DNA of 64,000 nt from Vitis vinifera (lineage: Eukaryota; Streptophyta; Magnoliopsida; Vitales; Vitaceae), in contig NC_081821.1 in NCBI RefSeq assembly GCF_030704535.1, positions 1,627,001-1,691,000 of the forward strand. The letters run 5' to 3'. A program made the position numbers and the translations under genes. Below, piece after piece: positions 30,700-51,935 of this stretch. Under the pieces are notes generated by a model. That model searched no databases and was not told the DNA's origin. It saw only the letters and a program-made list of their open reading frames with translations. Positions within the stretch are counted from its first letter, which is position 1, and each line of letters starts with the position of its first letter.

Positions 30700-30961
30700 C
30701 GTCAAAGCACCATTTGCAGTACTAAAAGCCTTGGATCAAAACATGTGAGAAAAATACCATTTTAAACAAAATATTTTAAAATACACACCAAACATATATT
30801 TCTATGGCAAAAGAGACCATTTTGAACCCAAACTCCCGTTCTTTTACCTTACCACTTAAAAGACAGACAGTCAAATTCAGGACATCTGACTTCACATTAA
30901 TTAAAAAATAATTTTTTTTTTTCACTTTTATTCAGGTTGTACATACAAAGACATACAAAGA

Positions 30962-31393
30962 TTATAGCATCATAACTTTGAACTCATCAAAGCTAAGCAC
31001 ACCATCACCATTCAGATCAAACTGATTAATCATCACCCTGCATTCATCCACCGATTTTTTCTGACCCAGTCTGCTCAGCATCCTCTTGAGGCTCTTGGGT
31101 GTGATAAACCCACAACCATCCATATCATACATCCCAAAAGCCTCTCTCAATTCATTCATCTTCTCTTCTTCTCCCTCCCCCCCTTCTCCTTCCATCAATC
31201 TGATAAAATCCTCCAAACTCAGCAACCCATCTCCATCCGAATCCAGCTGCTGCACGACAGCTTCTGCTTCCTTCAGTGGCAGCTCACCGCCAATCAAGCC
31301 AACACAACGCGTAAGCTCGGAAGGAGATAGCTTACCATCATGATCTTCATCAAATTGGTTAAAAACCTGCTCAAATTGAACATCTCTCTTCAT
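30962..31393 (-). CDS. Calmodulin-like EF-hand protein (CML)
   Basis: A single-exon 143-residue calcium sensor. EF-hand loops lie at residues 15-26 (DEDHDGKLSPSE), 51-62 (DSDGDGLLSLED), 90-101 (DMDGCGFITPKS) and 126-137 (DLNGDGVLSFDE). Loop 3 ends in serine rather than glutamate and has cysteine at position 5, so it probably binds calcium poorly; loop 2 ends in aspartate. An acidic linker (EGEGGEGEEE) lies in the middle. The ATG at 31393 fits the family (MKRDVQFEQVFNQFDEDHDG); the same frame stays open to 31627, but that part looks like 5' leader, with a TATA box at 31506-31513. It resembles the CML19/CML31 and CML37-39 group. It converges on the MRP RNA gene. Confidence 0.9.
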   Translation of the reverse strand: MKRDVQFEQVFNQFDEDHDGKLSPSELTRCVGLIGGELPLKEAEAVVQQLDSDGDGLLSLEDFIRLMEGEGGEGEEEKMNELREAFGMYDMDGCGFITPKSLKRMLSRLGQKKSVDECRVMINQFDLNGDGVLSFDEFKVMML

Positions 31394-31505
31394 CTTATGA
31401 CAAAATCTGGAATCTGAATGAAGCTGAAGTCGATCTTTCCTCGCGAGGCTATACAGATGAACTAGAAGAGAGAATACGAGTCTCTGAATTTCAATAAGCT
31501 TTTGA

Positions 31506-31513
31506 TTTATATG
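31506..31513 (-). promoter_or_regulatory. TATA box of the CML gene
   Basis: The minus strand reads GCATATAAATC about 115 bp upstream of the CML start, leaving room for a leader of about 85 nt. Confidence 0.55.
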
Positions 31514-31619
31514 CCTAGTGACCGCGTCTCTTGAATGGTACAGACTGTGGATGAATATTAAATAAAGGAGAGAGCGTGGCTGACCTGCCATAGAAGACAT
31601 GACTGGCTCGAACTGTCTA

Positions 31620-32527
31620 GAATGCAATTAACTGTCACCAACCGCCATCTATTAAACAATGGAGTGGCACAGGGTCAAAGTCTGATAGAAGAATAAACGT
31701 AAAGGAAAAGGTAAGAGTCAAGGAAACCCAGAAAGAGTTATAAAATTATAATGGTAGGGAACCCACCATTTGCCGACCTGCTGCCAAGAAATAAATTGAA
31801 CACCTACCTGCACATGAAAAGCACTGGAAGCTACGAAGGCCGGCTCCAATAAGAACGCCATCAAAACATGTATTTATTAAAGGAAAAGCATGAAATGATA
31901 ACATAGAAATACAATTAAACGAATTATGATAAGGTCAATTACACCCTTCATTGACCATGTCTGCAGTTCAACCACATCCAGAATAGAGGAATGGAAAGAA
32001 TCAACTTCTAGGATAGGACATCAAAGCACGTTGCTGAAGATCTGCAGATTTCTGGGTCAGGTATTTTTATGGCTAAAGATTTAAAATTACAAACATTAGA
32101 TGTATAACTTAAAATCCGTACAGCTATCGGGAAGTATTTTGGAATCCATATACTTTATTATCAAAAAGGAAAATCCAAGGAAACAATGGGGGAAACTTCT
32201 GATCTGTCCCAACCTGGTAAACATTGGCCCAAAACCCGGATAAAATTTCCTATACTACAAAAAATCTATAAAACAAAGCAAGAGGAAGAAACTTATCCAT
32301 GATGGAAAATCCATGTCCTGGTCCATCTGATAGACCAAATTATAGTGGAGCTAAGGGTTACAAGATCAATTCATTTCTTGTTTGTGCCTTCCATATTGGT
32401 GCCAGATACAAAATCTGTTTCTGATCAAGGCATCATGTTTTTCATAGTCATCCAAGCCTTTCATTCCATTAGATATTGTTGACCAAAGCTCTTCAAAAAA
32501 AATTCTGAGGCGAGTTGTTTCTTCCAC
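31620..32527. other. Intergenic between the CML promoter and the RNase J 3' end
   Basis: No further gene seen. The last few hundred bases before 32528 are probably the 3' UTR of the RNase J gene. Confidence 0.5.
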
Positions 32528-42336
<9,809 letters not shown>

Positions 42337-44111
42337 GTATTCTGCAACAATTTTGTTTGGTCTGCAAGAAAGCGTATGAAAAAAAAAAAAAACCCTAGAA
42401 GTTCCCGTATGGAGAGAGGTTTCAAGGGAAGAAACAAAGCCCTAGAAATGGAGGGCTGGGAATCGCAGTGGCTTGGAGCGGGAAATAGTGTGAGAGTGAG
42501 TCTCAGGGGATTTTTGTGAGGACCGGAAATATCTTTCTTATCGAGGAAAAGCAAGAAGGATAACAGGCCACTCCCACCCCACGTGCGTGCTCTCAAGTGC
42601 CTGAGAAATTTTAGGGCCCGTTTGGAACAAAATTTTCTATTCCATAAAATAAAAAATAATTTTATAGATTAGAAAATATGTTTAGCAAAACTTTTGTAGG
42701 AAAAAAATATTATTTTAAATAAGATTAATAACTTTTCAATTTTGTTCAGGGTGTTCTAAATAACAATTAAAACGATGGATAATATTTTATGAATCTTTAT
42801 GAAAAATAAATTCAAAAAAAATATTTTTATATTTGAATCTCCAAACAAAAATTTATGTGTGTTTAAATTTTTTATTTTTCATAATTGGTCTAAAAACCAT
42901 TACCAAATAAACCCGTATTTTCAAAAAATATATTTTAGGTTGAAATTTAATAATATTTGTTAATATTTGATAATTAATATTGATTTTCAAACATTTAATT
43001 ATATGAAATTTAATAATTAGGATTGATTTTCAAAGATTTAATTATTGTTATTAAAGGAATTAGGTATGTGCATAATTAAAAAGGGATCTCTCCTACAATT
43101 TTAATGCTTGAATGATAGCTTATAGTCGCGGAAAAAAAACCAATTTTCGAAAAATCTATACCAAATATGTATTATAGCCAAATTGTTTTTAAGGAAAAAT
43201 TGTCTTACCAATTTGGTACCATAACAAAATGCAACAAATATAGAACCCATTTGGTAGTGATTCTAAAAAATGATTTAATATTTTTAATACTTAAAAATTT
43301 TCATTATTAAAATGTTAAAAATGTTAGGAACGCTTTATAGAATCATTTTTAAACGCACTCTTAGAATGCATTTGACAATAATTTTAAAAAGTACCTTTCT
43401 AACACTTGAAAATTTTTATTTTTTAAATATTAAAAATATTAGAAACATTTATCAAAATCATTATCAAACGCACTCATAGTACCTTAACAAAATGGTTTTT
43501 AAGGAAGAACCTATCTTACCAATTTGGTACCATACTGAATTTTGAATATGGGCCGTTCAAGTGTATAGTAAAATTTGGACCTTTAAATTAGTTAACAAAT
43601 TTATGAGATTGAGATATGAAACAATGAGACCAAATTATGAAGTAGAATAAGATTGGAATGTAAAATAATGAAACCAGTTGGGTAAATTGATTTTAAACGA
43701 TAGTTGTGTTCTATCCATTGGTTTTATCTCCCTTCTATCCACCATTAAAATGCTAAATAAGAGGTCTTCCCGTTTGGCTACTAGTGACTCTTCGAATAAC
43801 TCCTAATGCCAAACTTTACAGGCACCAACAAGACCATCTTCATCATCTGGAAGTAGAAATGTGAATTAAAGAAGAAAGGAAATAAAATCCCCAGAAAAAA
43901 TTTTGGTTCAAACGAGAACGATCAGAGTTCTCATTCTCATCTCTTATACCCGCTTATCAAACATAACCAAAGAGCAATGAGATCAATCTTTGTCTTGCTT
44001 TGGTAGAATGACCATTGCAGCAAAAAAATGTCACTAATGAGATGTATTTGAGCAATAATGAATTGAACTTTGAAAAGAGGAACAATCCCTAGTTTCCTAC
44101 TAAGATCAAAT
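42337..44111. other. Intergenic between RNase J and the RINT1-like gene
   Basis: 42337-42600 is the likely promoter and leader of RNase J. 42613-42912 has MITE-like ends (GGGCCCGTTTGGAACAAAA at the left, CCAAATAAACCC at the right) around an AT-rich body. 43247-43480 contains two similar AT-rich units (catttggtagtgatt and catttgacaataatt, each followed by related sequence), perhaps small MITEs. No gene seen. Confidence 0.45.
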
Positions 44112-46490
44112 TCAAAACTTTCTATTCCTTAGAATTTTCTCAACTTGACCAAAAGATACGTGTGAAATTCCACAAGATCTCAAGCATTTTATTCTATTTT
44201 CATCACTGGACAAAACTGCCTGCAAATACTTCACCTCTCCCTTATCCATCTCTAGTAGCCTAAGAGAATCTCTAATACAAGGGAAAAATGCTTCAGGCCG
44301 GGCACAAAACGGCTGAAAAACAGAGAACAATGCCCTCATATCAGCTCCAATCTGATTAACACCTTCTTCGGAGAATCCAATATCAATTCCAAAGATACTG
44401 CTAAAGATAAAATGGTCGAGCCCCTCTGCAACACTCCTCCATAGATCCAAGAAGTCTCTTGGATTGAGACTCCTCTCTATAACAAGAAGCTGACTCCTCA
44501 AAGCATCCAATGCCTCGATAAGATCATGGGATATAGCCAAATCCATGGCTGCTGAAGTTGTAGTTGGACAAAAACGGTTTTGCTCTTGGTCAAAATGTTT
44601 CAGGTTTTCCATGTATTCCCAGGAAAGCAACTCAAACTGGCGAAGAAGATTAGCAACTATCTCCATAAGCCAATTAGTCTCGAGCTCATCCAAGCTCTTG
44701 ATTTCTTCATCAAAGAAGCAACTATGATCATTAGTGTTGTCTTTAACAGGGTTCTTTGATTCTGTCTCAGCCATTTTCATCTCCAAAAAGTTCACATCAT
44801 CGCTCCATTGCTGCAGTTTAAACTCACAATATCCTGCAGCATTGATCAATCCACAGGCTCTCATTAGTGTCTCATCATCAGGATTCTCAGGAGATAAGTC
44901 TGTTCCCTTCCATCTCAACAGCAGTACATTGAGAAAGTACCACAAAAATCTGGCTGCAGTGGACCTGATAAACTGGATTCGTGGTAAAATGGCAGGTAGG
45001 GTTTGGCCTCGATCAATCATTTCCCAGGCCATTTTAAGAGCGGATTCTGCAATTACCGGAGCCCTATGGTCTTCCCTAGTAGACAAAAGAAATCGCTCGG
45101 TTTCTTTGTTAGTAAGAACATCAACTCCCTTCTTGCTTTCAACTAACCAAGCTCTGTCCTCTTTCAATTCTGCTTTTAGTTTCTTCCAAGCATCCCTGAG
45201 CTCAATCTTGGCCCAAATATTAAGCCAATCAAGCCTATCACAGACTATCGACAACACAGATAAACCCCCTGAGAACCCTTCAAACCTATCAAGCTCAGAT
45301 GCTAGAAGATAACTTTCTGAATTTACAAGTGATTGCATTTGTTTATTGAAAGCAACGATCAGGTCAATCAAATGAAGCCAAGAAGACCCAACCTCCAATT
45401 TCTTCTCTTTCTCCTTGTACCTCTGAGCAAGAACAGAGAATACTCTGTGTCCCAAAAACCCAGAAAGCATTTGCACCATTGCGGACACCCAAGCTTCTTT
45501 GGCACTACAACCCACCAATCTAGCCTCATCAATCAGAGGCTGCAAGACTTCTTCCACACCCACAGCGAAATCGCTTGTAATCTTACGCACAAGAGCGAAA
45601 ATAAACTCGGGTTGATCAACCCACTTCGAGAAATGGTACTCAATTCTGGATGCAATAGGAGATACCAGTTCATCAATGGCCCAAAGCTTTGCTTTGAACC
45701 CCAGATCATCACTATGACGTCGTTTTTCCCTCACATGCTGCAAAGCACAGAGAGCCACAAAGCTCTGAGAATAACTCTCCCTTTTCTCTCCTCTCATCAG
45801 CATCAGAGGATTCGGAATCGCCGAGACTCCTCCATTTTCGATTTTCGAAACCGAAAGCTTCGGCGGCCATCCCAATGAAGAAAGAAGAGTTCTATGACTC
45901 GCAACAACTCTCGTCCGGAGAATGCTCAAAGCTTTCTCCACTCTATCATCCACTGAATTCAGAAGCCTTCGCCACCGAGGTTGAAATTCAGCGACATTTG
46001 CCAATACCGAATCGATATCAGCGACGATCTTCACAGCTCCGATCACTCTCTCCTGCTTCACAGTACCCGCAACATTTTCCGTGAAAATCACGTCCTCGAG
46101 ATCCCCAATCAGCGCCTCCAACCTCAGAGCAGTCTCCGCGTACCCACGAACAGCCTCGACTCGCAGCAGTTCACGGGCGAGACGCGGGAGGTCCTGGCTC
46201 AAAACGACGTCGTTCTGGGACGCCAAAACTCCGAGGTTCTGCAACCGATAGTTGAGCCTGAGAACGGCGGTTTTCGCCGCAATCGAGCGGCGAGTCCATG
46301 AGGCAATGAGGGTTTTGAGGTTCCGGTGAAAGGCTGAGAGATCGGCGTCCAAATCGGAACAGATTTTGGAGAGTTCAACGGCGAGATTAGGGGCGGTGAG
46401 AAGGTCTTCAAGGGTTCCAAAACGATGGTCCAGAAACCCTAGGAGATGAGGAGAGAGTTCACTGGGATTGGGCAGAGCCAGAGCTTCCAT
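44112..46490 (-). CDS. RINT1/TIP20-family vesicle tethering protein (MAG2-like)
   Basis: A single-exon frame of 792 residues from ATG at 46490 (MEALALPNPSELSPHLLGFL). RINT1/TIP20/MAG2 proteins form a tethering complex at the endoplasmic reticulum that receives Golgi-derived vesicles; in Arabidopsis MAG2 is needed to export seed storage proteins. The N-terminal third is helical and leucine-rich. The RINT1-type region begins around residue 240 (SYSQSFVALCALQHVREKRR) and includes WLHLIDLIVAFNKQMQSLV, DRLDWLNIWAKIELRDAWKK and FIRSTAARFLWYFLNVLLLR. Length fits the family. Resemblance suggests the MAG2L branch more than MAG2, but this was not tested by alignment. The codon two places before the ATG is TTG, not a start. 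Confidence 0.88.
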   Translation of the reverse strand: MEALALPNPSELSPHLLGFLDHRFGTLEDLLTAPNLAVELSKICSDLDADLSAFHRNLKTLIASWTRRSIAAKTAVLRLNYRLQNLGVLASQNDVVLSQDLPRLARELLRVEAVRGYAETALRLEALIGDLEDVIFTENVAGTVKQERVIGAVKIVADIDSVLANVAEFQPRWRRLLNSVDDRVEKALSILRTRVVASHRTLLSSLGWPPKLSVSKIENGGVSAIPNPLMLMRGEKRESYSQSFVALCALQHVREKRRHSDDLGFKAKLWAIDELVSPIASRIEYHFSKWVDQPEFIFALVRKITSDFAVGVEEVLQPLIDEARLVGCSAKEAWVSAMVQMLSGFLGHRVFSVLAQRYKEKEKKLEVGSSWLHLIDLIVAFNKQMQSLVNSESYLLASELDRFEGFSGGLSVLSIVCDRLDWLNIWAKIELRDAWKKLKAELKEDRAWLVESKKGVDVLTNKETERFLLSTREDHRAPVIAESALKMAWEMIDRGQTLPAILPRIQFIRSTAARFLWYFLNVLLLRWKGTDLSPENPDDETLMRACGLINAAGYCEFKLQQWSDDVNFLEMKMAETESKNPVKDNTNDHSCFFDEEIKSLDELETNWLMEIVANLLRQFELLSWEYMENLKHFDQEQNRFCPTTTSAAMDLAISHDLIEALDALRSQLLVIERSLNPRDFLDLWRSVAEGLDHFIFSSIFGIDIGFSEEGVNQIGADMRALFSVFQPFCARPEAFFPCIRDSLRLLEMDKGEVKYLQAVLSSDENRIKCLRSCGISHVSFGQVEKILRNRKF

Positions 46491-47583
46491 TTTCAACTAC
46501 AGAGGCTGTTGCACTGTCACCATTGAGCGTGGCCTTGATTTTTAATCTTCTTTTCTGAGCAGGTTTTCGTATTTATTTGATTTGTTTTTCTTTATTATTA
46601 TATTCTATATATTTAAAAAAAAATTAAATAAAGTCATTGGCAAGAAATGTAAATGGATAAAATTTTTGAAAAGAATAATCATAATTAACATTTTCTAACT
46701 TTACTTCCTTATGAGGAATACATTAAGGAAACCTATTGAAATTACTGATTTTGTTATATTGGAGAGGAACATTTTCTGGGAATCATGGTGCAAAAAATAA
46801 TTATTAGATGTTATTGTGTGGGCCCTATGGTATGCCAGTTTTCTAAGGAAAAAAAAAAAATCCTAAAATTAGACCCTTTCAAACGTTATATGCCAGTTTT
46901 CAGAACCATTGTCTCAATCTTATTAATTGAGAATTTATCATGAGTTTCGGAAAAAATCCCCTATTGGCAAAAGAAAATATGCATTTTTTTATACTACTAA
47001 CTACCAAAGCCATCCCCAATTCATATTGCATGACAAAAAAAATACATTTTCTTATGTTCTTTTTACTTTTTTTTAAACAAAAAATATTTTCAATATTTTT
47101 TATGTAAGAAACTATTTTGAACCATAGTATTAAAAAAGAAAAAGAAAAAAAAAAGACAAAAAGAAAAGCTAAAATATATATGGTTGGTAAGAAGGACCAA
47201 TCAGACCCAAAATTCAGTCATTATTCTAAAGAAAGGTCCAACTTTTCAAACCCAACTATCATATCTAGACCACGTATTAGCTCGATAGTAATGCCGTCAC
47301 ATAGTGAACACGGGATTTGGAGTTTGAACCTCGGTAGAATAAAGAGACGGACCCATATGGGCCATGGAGTTTGAACCTCCGCGATGTAGATAAAGAGATG
47401 GACCCATGGGCCATGTTACAGAAAATCTGCTATGCAGACGGTTTGGAGTAATGACTCATTTGCTGACAAATGGAGTAAATGACTCACCATCCAATAGATT
47501 CCCATTGTATGAAAAAGGAAAGTTATTGCTGTAAATTTTTGCTAATATTGGTAAGAGATAAAATGGGTGCGAGAGGGGGAAGG
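46491..47583. other. Intergenic, promoter side of the RINT1-like gene
   Basis: AT-rich with several A/T homopolymers. No gene seen. Confidence 0.5.
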
Positions 47584-48470
47584 TGTTGGTTCCAAGATCT
47601 TTGATCTCTCCGTCAAGGTGGTTGGATGGAAGCTAAAGGGTGTTAAGGAGTTTGGATGAGAAATATAATGTAGAGAGAGCAAAAACAAGGCATAATAGAG
47701 GAGATGTATTTTCTAAGAGAAATATAACATATCCTTCTTATTTCTTCTATCTCAATTTTCCTTTATATAGAAGAGTTTATAAAGTACTAATAGATGACTA
47801 ACTAATTTTGTTTTTCAGCTAACTTTAAAACTAACTTGAAACTAATTTTGTTCTTTCATAATATTTTGTCTAACACGCCACTTCAAGCAAAATGGGGATA
47901 CCTTCACATTGAGCTTGACCTTAATTGACCTTAAGAGTATTGAATCAAGATATAGACAAAGGTTTTGTCAATATATCATCTATTTGGTCTTCTATAGGCA
48001 CATACCAAACATCCAAGTGCTTTGGCAACACTTTGTCACGTGCAAAATGGACATCTACTTTGATGTGTTTTGTGCAGGCATGTGCAACTGGATTTGCAGC
48101 AATGCAAGCTACCCCAATGTTATCACGCCATATCACAAGACATGAAGAGCTTGATACTTGTAGTTCTTTTAGCAAGCCTTGTAGCTAGGTTACCTCTGCT
48201 GCTGTGTGAGCCAATGCTCTATATTCTGATTCGGTGCTTGACCTTGTATCAACTTTCTATTTGCGTGAACTCCATGAGATAATGTTAAGACCAAGAAAAA
48301 CACAAAAGCCACTAGTAGAACTTCGATCATCAACACAATTGGACTAATCGGTGTCTAAAAAGCTAGTGAGACTTAACCGGGAAGCAAATTGAATGTGTAG
48401 ACCATGATCAATACTCCCACACAAGTATCTTAAAACCCGTTCACAAGCTTTCCAATACATATCAGTTGGA
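47584..48470 (-). mobile_element. Truncated Copia retrotransposon (3' LTR and RNase H end)
   Basis: 47584-47875 looks like an LTR on the plus strand (TGTTGG...CTAACA, 292 bp). Next to it on the minus strand comes a polypurine-like stretch and then Copia RNase H sequence (WRDNIGVACIAANPVAHACT, DQIDDILTKPLSIS), broken by stops further 5'. The element is cut at about 48470, where LINE sequence begins. No second LTR or target duplication remains. Confidence 0.7.
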
Positions 48471-48479
48471 CAATGTTGG

Positions 48480-49226
48480 TTGGGCCTTTCGTTTTTCTAG
48501 GCTCCTAAATGATTGGGAAGTAGACTTGGTGGAGCGTTTTCTTTTGAGTTTACAAAGGAGGAGTGAGTACAAGGAAAAGAAAGATAAAGTGATTTAGACA
48601 TGATAAAAAAATGGGAAGTTCTATGTTAAATCCCTATACTAGACTTTAGAGTCAAAAAGTACAGTGTCATTTCCTGCTAATGTGATTTGAAACTCTTGGG
48701 TTCCCCAAAGGTGGGTTTTTCCACTTGGGAGCCTTCTTGGGCGATGTTGTTAACTTTAGATTACTTAAAGAGGAGAGGGTAGTTTTTCGCAAACAAGTGT
48801 TTCCTTTATTTGACAGATGAAAAGTCCATTGATCATATTCTTATCCACTGTGTTAAGACAAGGGTTTTATGGAATCTTTGTTCTCCTTACTTAGTGTGCT
48901 TTAGGTGTTTCCATCTTTGATTAGAGAGACTCTTTTAGGATGACATGGTTCTTTTGTAGGGAAAAAAACATGGCGAGTAGCTCCACTATGTTTATTTTAG
49001 ACCATTTGGAAAAAAAAATAGAAAATCCTTTGAGAATAAGGAATAATCCATTCAACGATTAAAATAATCCTTCCTTTGTAATCTATGAGCTTGATCTAGG
49101 TTGTTTTTAGATTCCGATCCTTAATATATATAGCAAAACTTGTGGACTAGTTGGATTCCTTTTGAGAGGGATGTAGGTTTTTGTTGATCTCTCTCTTTCT
49201 ATTATAGCTTTTAGACGTTTGTTGTA
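48480..49226 (+). mobile_element. LINE (L1-type) 3' fragment, left part
   Basis: Decayed plus-strand ORF2 end, with traces such as RPLNDWEVDLVERF and a zinc-binding RT tail (TVDHILIHCVK-like). It continues after the Copia insertion at 59283 with atacttttgtgtactttaaa and an A-rich end near 59370. The Copia element thus landed in the LINE 3' UTR. Confidence 0.7.
49222..49226. repeat. Target site duplication TTGTA of the Copia element, left
   Basis: TTGTA directly before the LTR, repeated at 59283-59287 after the other LTR. Confidence 0.85.
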
Positions 49227-49395
49227 TGTTGAAAGAGAGAAAGAAAGAGAGAAAACCTTAATTCTCATTCATATGATTAACTTCTTACAATAGAGAAATA
49301 TATATACAAGGCTAGGTTGAACTAACTACCATATATGTGACCTATATTAAGAAATGAAATAAAGATTGTACACTATAAATACATTATATTCAACA
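49227..49395 (-). repeat. Copia 3' LTR
   Basis: 169 bp, TGTTGAAAG...TATTCAACA, partner of 59120-59282. Confidence 0.9.
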
Positions 49396-49402
49396 CTTCT
49401 CC

Positions 49403-51236
49403 TCAAGCTGGAGCATATATGTCATATGCACCAAGCTTGTTACAAATGTATTTAATCCTAGGACCTTTGAGAGATTTAGTGAAGATGTCTACTAGTTGAT
49501 CATTTGAATTAACAAAACTTGTAGCAACACACCCTAATGCAATCTTCTCTTTAATGAAGTGACAGTCAACTTCAATATACTTGGTCCTTTCATGAAAGAC
49601 TGGATTGGATGCAATATGTAATGCGGCCTGATTGTCACAGACTAACTTTATCTGTTCATCTTTTCCAAATCTCAATTCCTGAAGGAGTTGCCTCAACCAT
49701 ATGAGTTCACATGTTGCTAAAGTTATAGCTCGATACTCAGCTTCGGCGCTTGATTTGGCCACTACATCTTGTTTCTTACTCTTCCAGGATGTTAAGTTAC
49801 GTCCAATAAAAACACAATACCCTGAGGTGGAACGCCGATCTGAGGGTGAACTAGTCCAGTCTGCATCTGTGTAACCAACAATTTGGGTATGGTCCCTGTC
49901 TTCATACAACATACCTTGGCCTGATGTTCTTTTAATATATCGAAGAATGTGGATCACAACATCCCAATGGTTGTCACATGGTGACCGTAGAAATTGACTA
50001 ACCACACTCACAGGAAAAGAGATGTCTGGCCGAGTGATGGTGAGGTAGTTCAGTTTGCCTGTCGTCAATATCTCCCAAGATCTCTTAGAGGCTCCCCCTG
50101 TCATGGTACAAGTTTGACATTTGGATCCATAGAAGTGTCAACAGGTTTACATTTTAACATACCTGTTTCTTCCAAGATGTCTAAGGCATACTTCCTTTGT
50201 GAGATAACCACACCTGAACTGGATTGAGTTATTTCAAGTCCCATAAAGTACTTGAGTTTGTCCAAGTCTTTGGTTTGAAAGTGGTTGAAAAGGTGTTGCT
50301 TTAGTCTTTGGATACCTTCCTGATCACTACCTGTAATGACAATGTCATCCACATAAATTACCAAATAGATGCATTGGCTCGAAGAGTTATGATGATTGAA
50401 AACTGAATGATCTGTTTCACTTCGAAGCATTCCATACTCTTGAACAACTGAACTAAAACGCCCAAACCATGCCCGATGAGACTGTTTCAAACCATATAGA
50501 GAGCGGCGGAACTTGCACACTAAACCAGACTCCTCCTGAGCAACAAAACCAGGTGGTTGCTCCATATACACTTCCTCGAGAAGTTCACCATGAAGGAAAA
50601 CATTCTTAATATTCAACTGATAAAGAGGCCAAAGACACATAACTGTCATGGAGAGAAATAAGCGAACAGAAGCAATCTTGGCAACAGGAGAGAAGGTGTC
50701 ACCATAGTCACAACCATAAATCTAAGTATAACCTTTAGCAACCAAGCGGGCCTTAAGGAGATCAATCTGACCATCGGATCAACTTTAACAGTGTAGACCC
50801 AACGACATCCAACTGTAGATTTACCAGAAGGTAAAGAAACAAGATCCCATGTGCCATTGGAGTGCAGAGCAGTCATTTCATCAACCATTGCATGTCGCCA
50901 CCCAGGATGAGAAAATGCCTCACTAGTGCTCTTAGGAAGAGAAACAGAGGATAAAGTAAAGACATAGGCAGAATATGATGAAGATAATCGACGGTAACTC
51001 AAAAAATTATAAATATGATGAGGATTACGAATAGAGCTATTACCTTTCCGAAGAGCAATAGACAAATGGTCAATAAATGACAAGGCCGAAGTAGGAGAAA
51101 TCGGTGGGACAGGAGGTGAGTCATCAAATACCTCAGCTGAACAGAGAGGAGGAGCAACAACACAATGTTGACAATGATAAACCTGAAGAGGACGAGAGAA
51201 CGCATCTAAAGGGGGGGATAGATAGGGAAGTGACAA
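49403..51236 (-). pseudogene. Copia reverse transcriptase and RNase H
   Basis: Three overlapping open pieces. The 50646-51236 frame holds the pre-RT region and the RT start (FSHPGWRHAMVDEMTALHSN, TWDLVSLPSGKSTVGCRWVY). The 50101-50649 frame holds NVFLHGELLEEVYMEQPPGF and the catalytic YVDDIVITG. The 49403-50104 frame holds RNase H (GYTDADWTSSPSDRRSTSGY, KSSAEAEYRAI, DNQAALHIASNPVFHERTK, DIFTKSLKG). Frame changes at the joins and an internal stop make it a pseudogene. Confidence 0.9.
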
Positions 51237-51485
51237 TACTTCAGAAATGGGAAAAGATTCAGAGGATTAGAAGAATGGAGAGTCCTCAAAGAATGTGACA
51301 TCAGCTGAAAGAAAATAACGATGAGTGTCAGGAGAATAACAACGATAGTCCTTCTGAAGTTGAGAGTATCCCAAGAAAATGCATTTTGTAGCCTTGGCGG
51401 AGAGTTTGTCCTATCTAGGTGTGAGAGTATGAACAAAACAAGTATAACCAAAGACACAAGGAGGAATGAAATAAAAAGGTTGGGT

Positions 51486-51490
51486 AGGAA
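51486..51490. repeat. Target site duplication AGGAA of the nested 5-kb element, left
   Basis: AGGAA before TGTAGACCC, repeated at 56497-56501 after GGGTCCACA. Confidence 0.85.
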
Positions 51491-51644
51491 TGTAGACCCT
51501 CTATTTTGTCTTTCTCGCACATGTCGTTTACAGCAATTCCCTGGTGGCCTATTAATACTCGTGTAGCCTATCTACTCTAAGCCACCTTGGGGACTATGGT
51601 TGAGGGATTTATCGAACTCTATTGCAACTCCTGGTAGCCCATTT

Positions 51645-51935
51645 AGACTTAGATACACTTAAGCACCACCCTAGGCCCACTTAGGCCCTTTAAGCCCATT
51701 AGGCACCATCCTAGGCCCATTTAGACACTTTAGGCTCATTTAGGTACACTTAGCCCATTAGGCATCGCCCTAGGTCCATTTAGACACCTTAGGTTCACTT
51801 AGTGCACCTTAGGCCCATTAGGCATCACCCTAGGCCCATTTAGACACCTTAGGTTCACTTAGTGCACCTTAGGCCCATTAGACGCACTTGGCCCATTAGG
51901 CACGGCCTTAGGCCCACTTAAACACTTTTCAAGGT
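51645..51935. repeat. ~60-bp tandem repeat near the left end of the 5-kb element
   Basis: Units built from aggcccattaggcatcaccc, taggcccatttagacacc and ttaggttcacttagtgcacc repeat about four to five times with substitutions and partial units. Confidence 0.8.

Noticed and set aside
31394..31627. N-terminal extension of 78 residues for the CML protein
   Set aside because: The same frame is open but unlike any CML N-terminus, and a TATA box at 31506-31513 would place the transcript start inside it. The ATG at 31393 fits the family.
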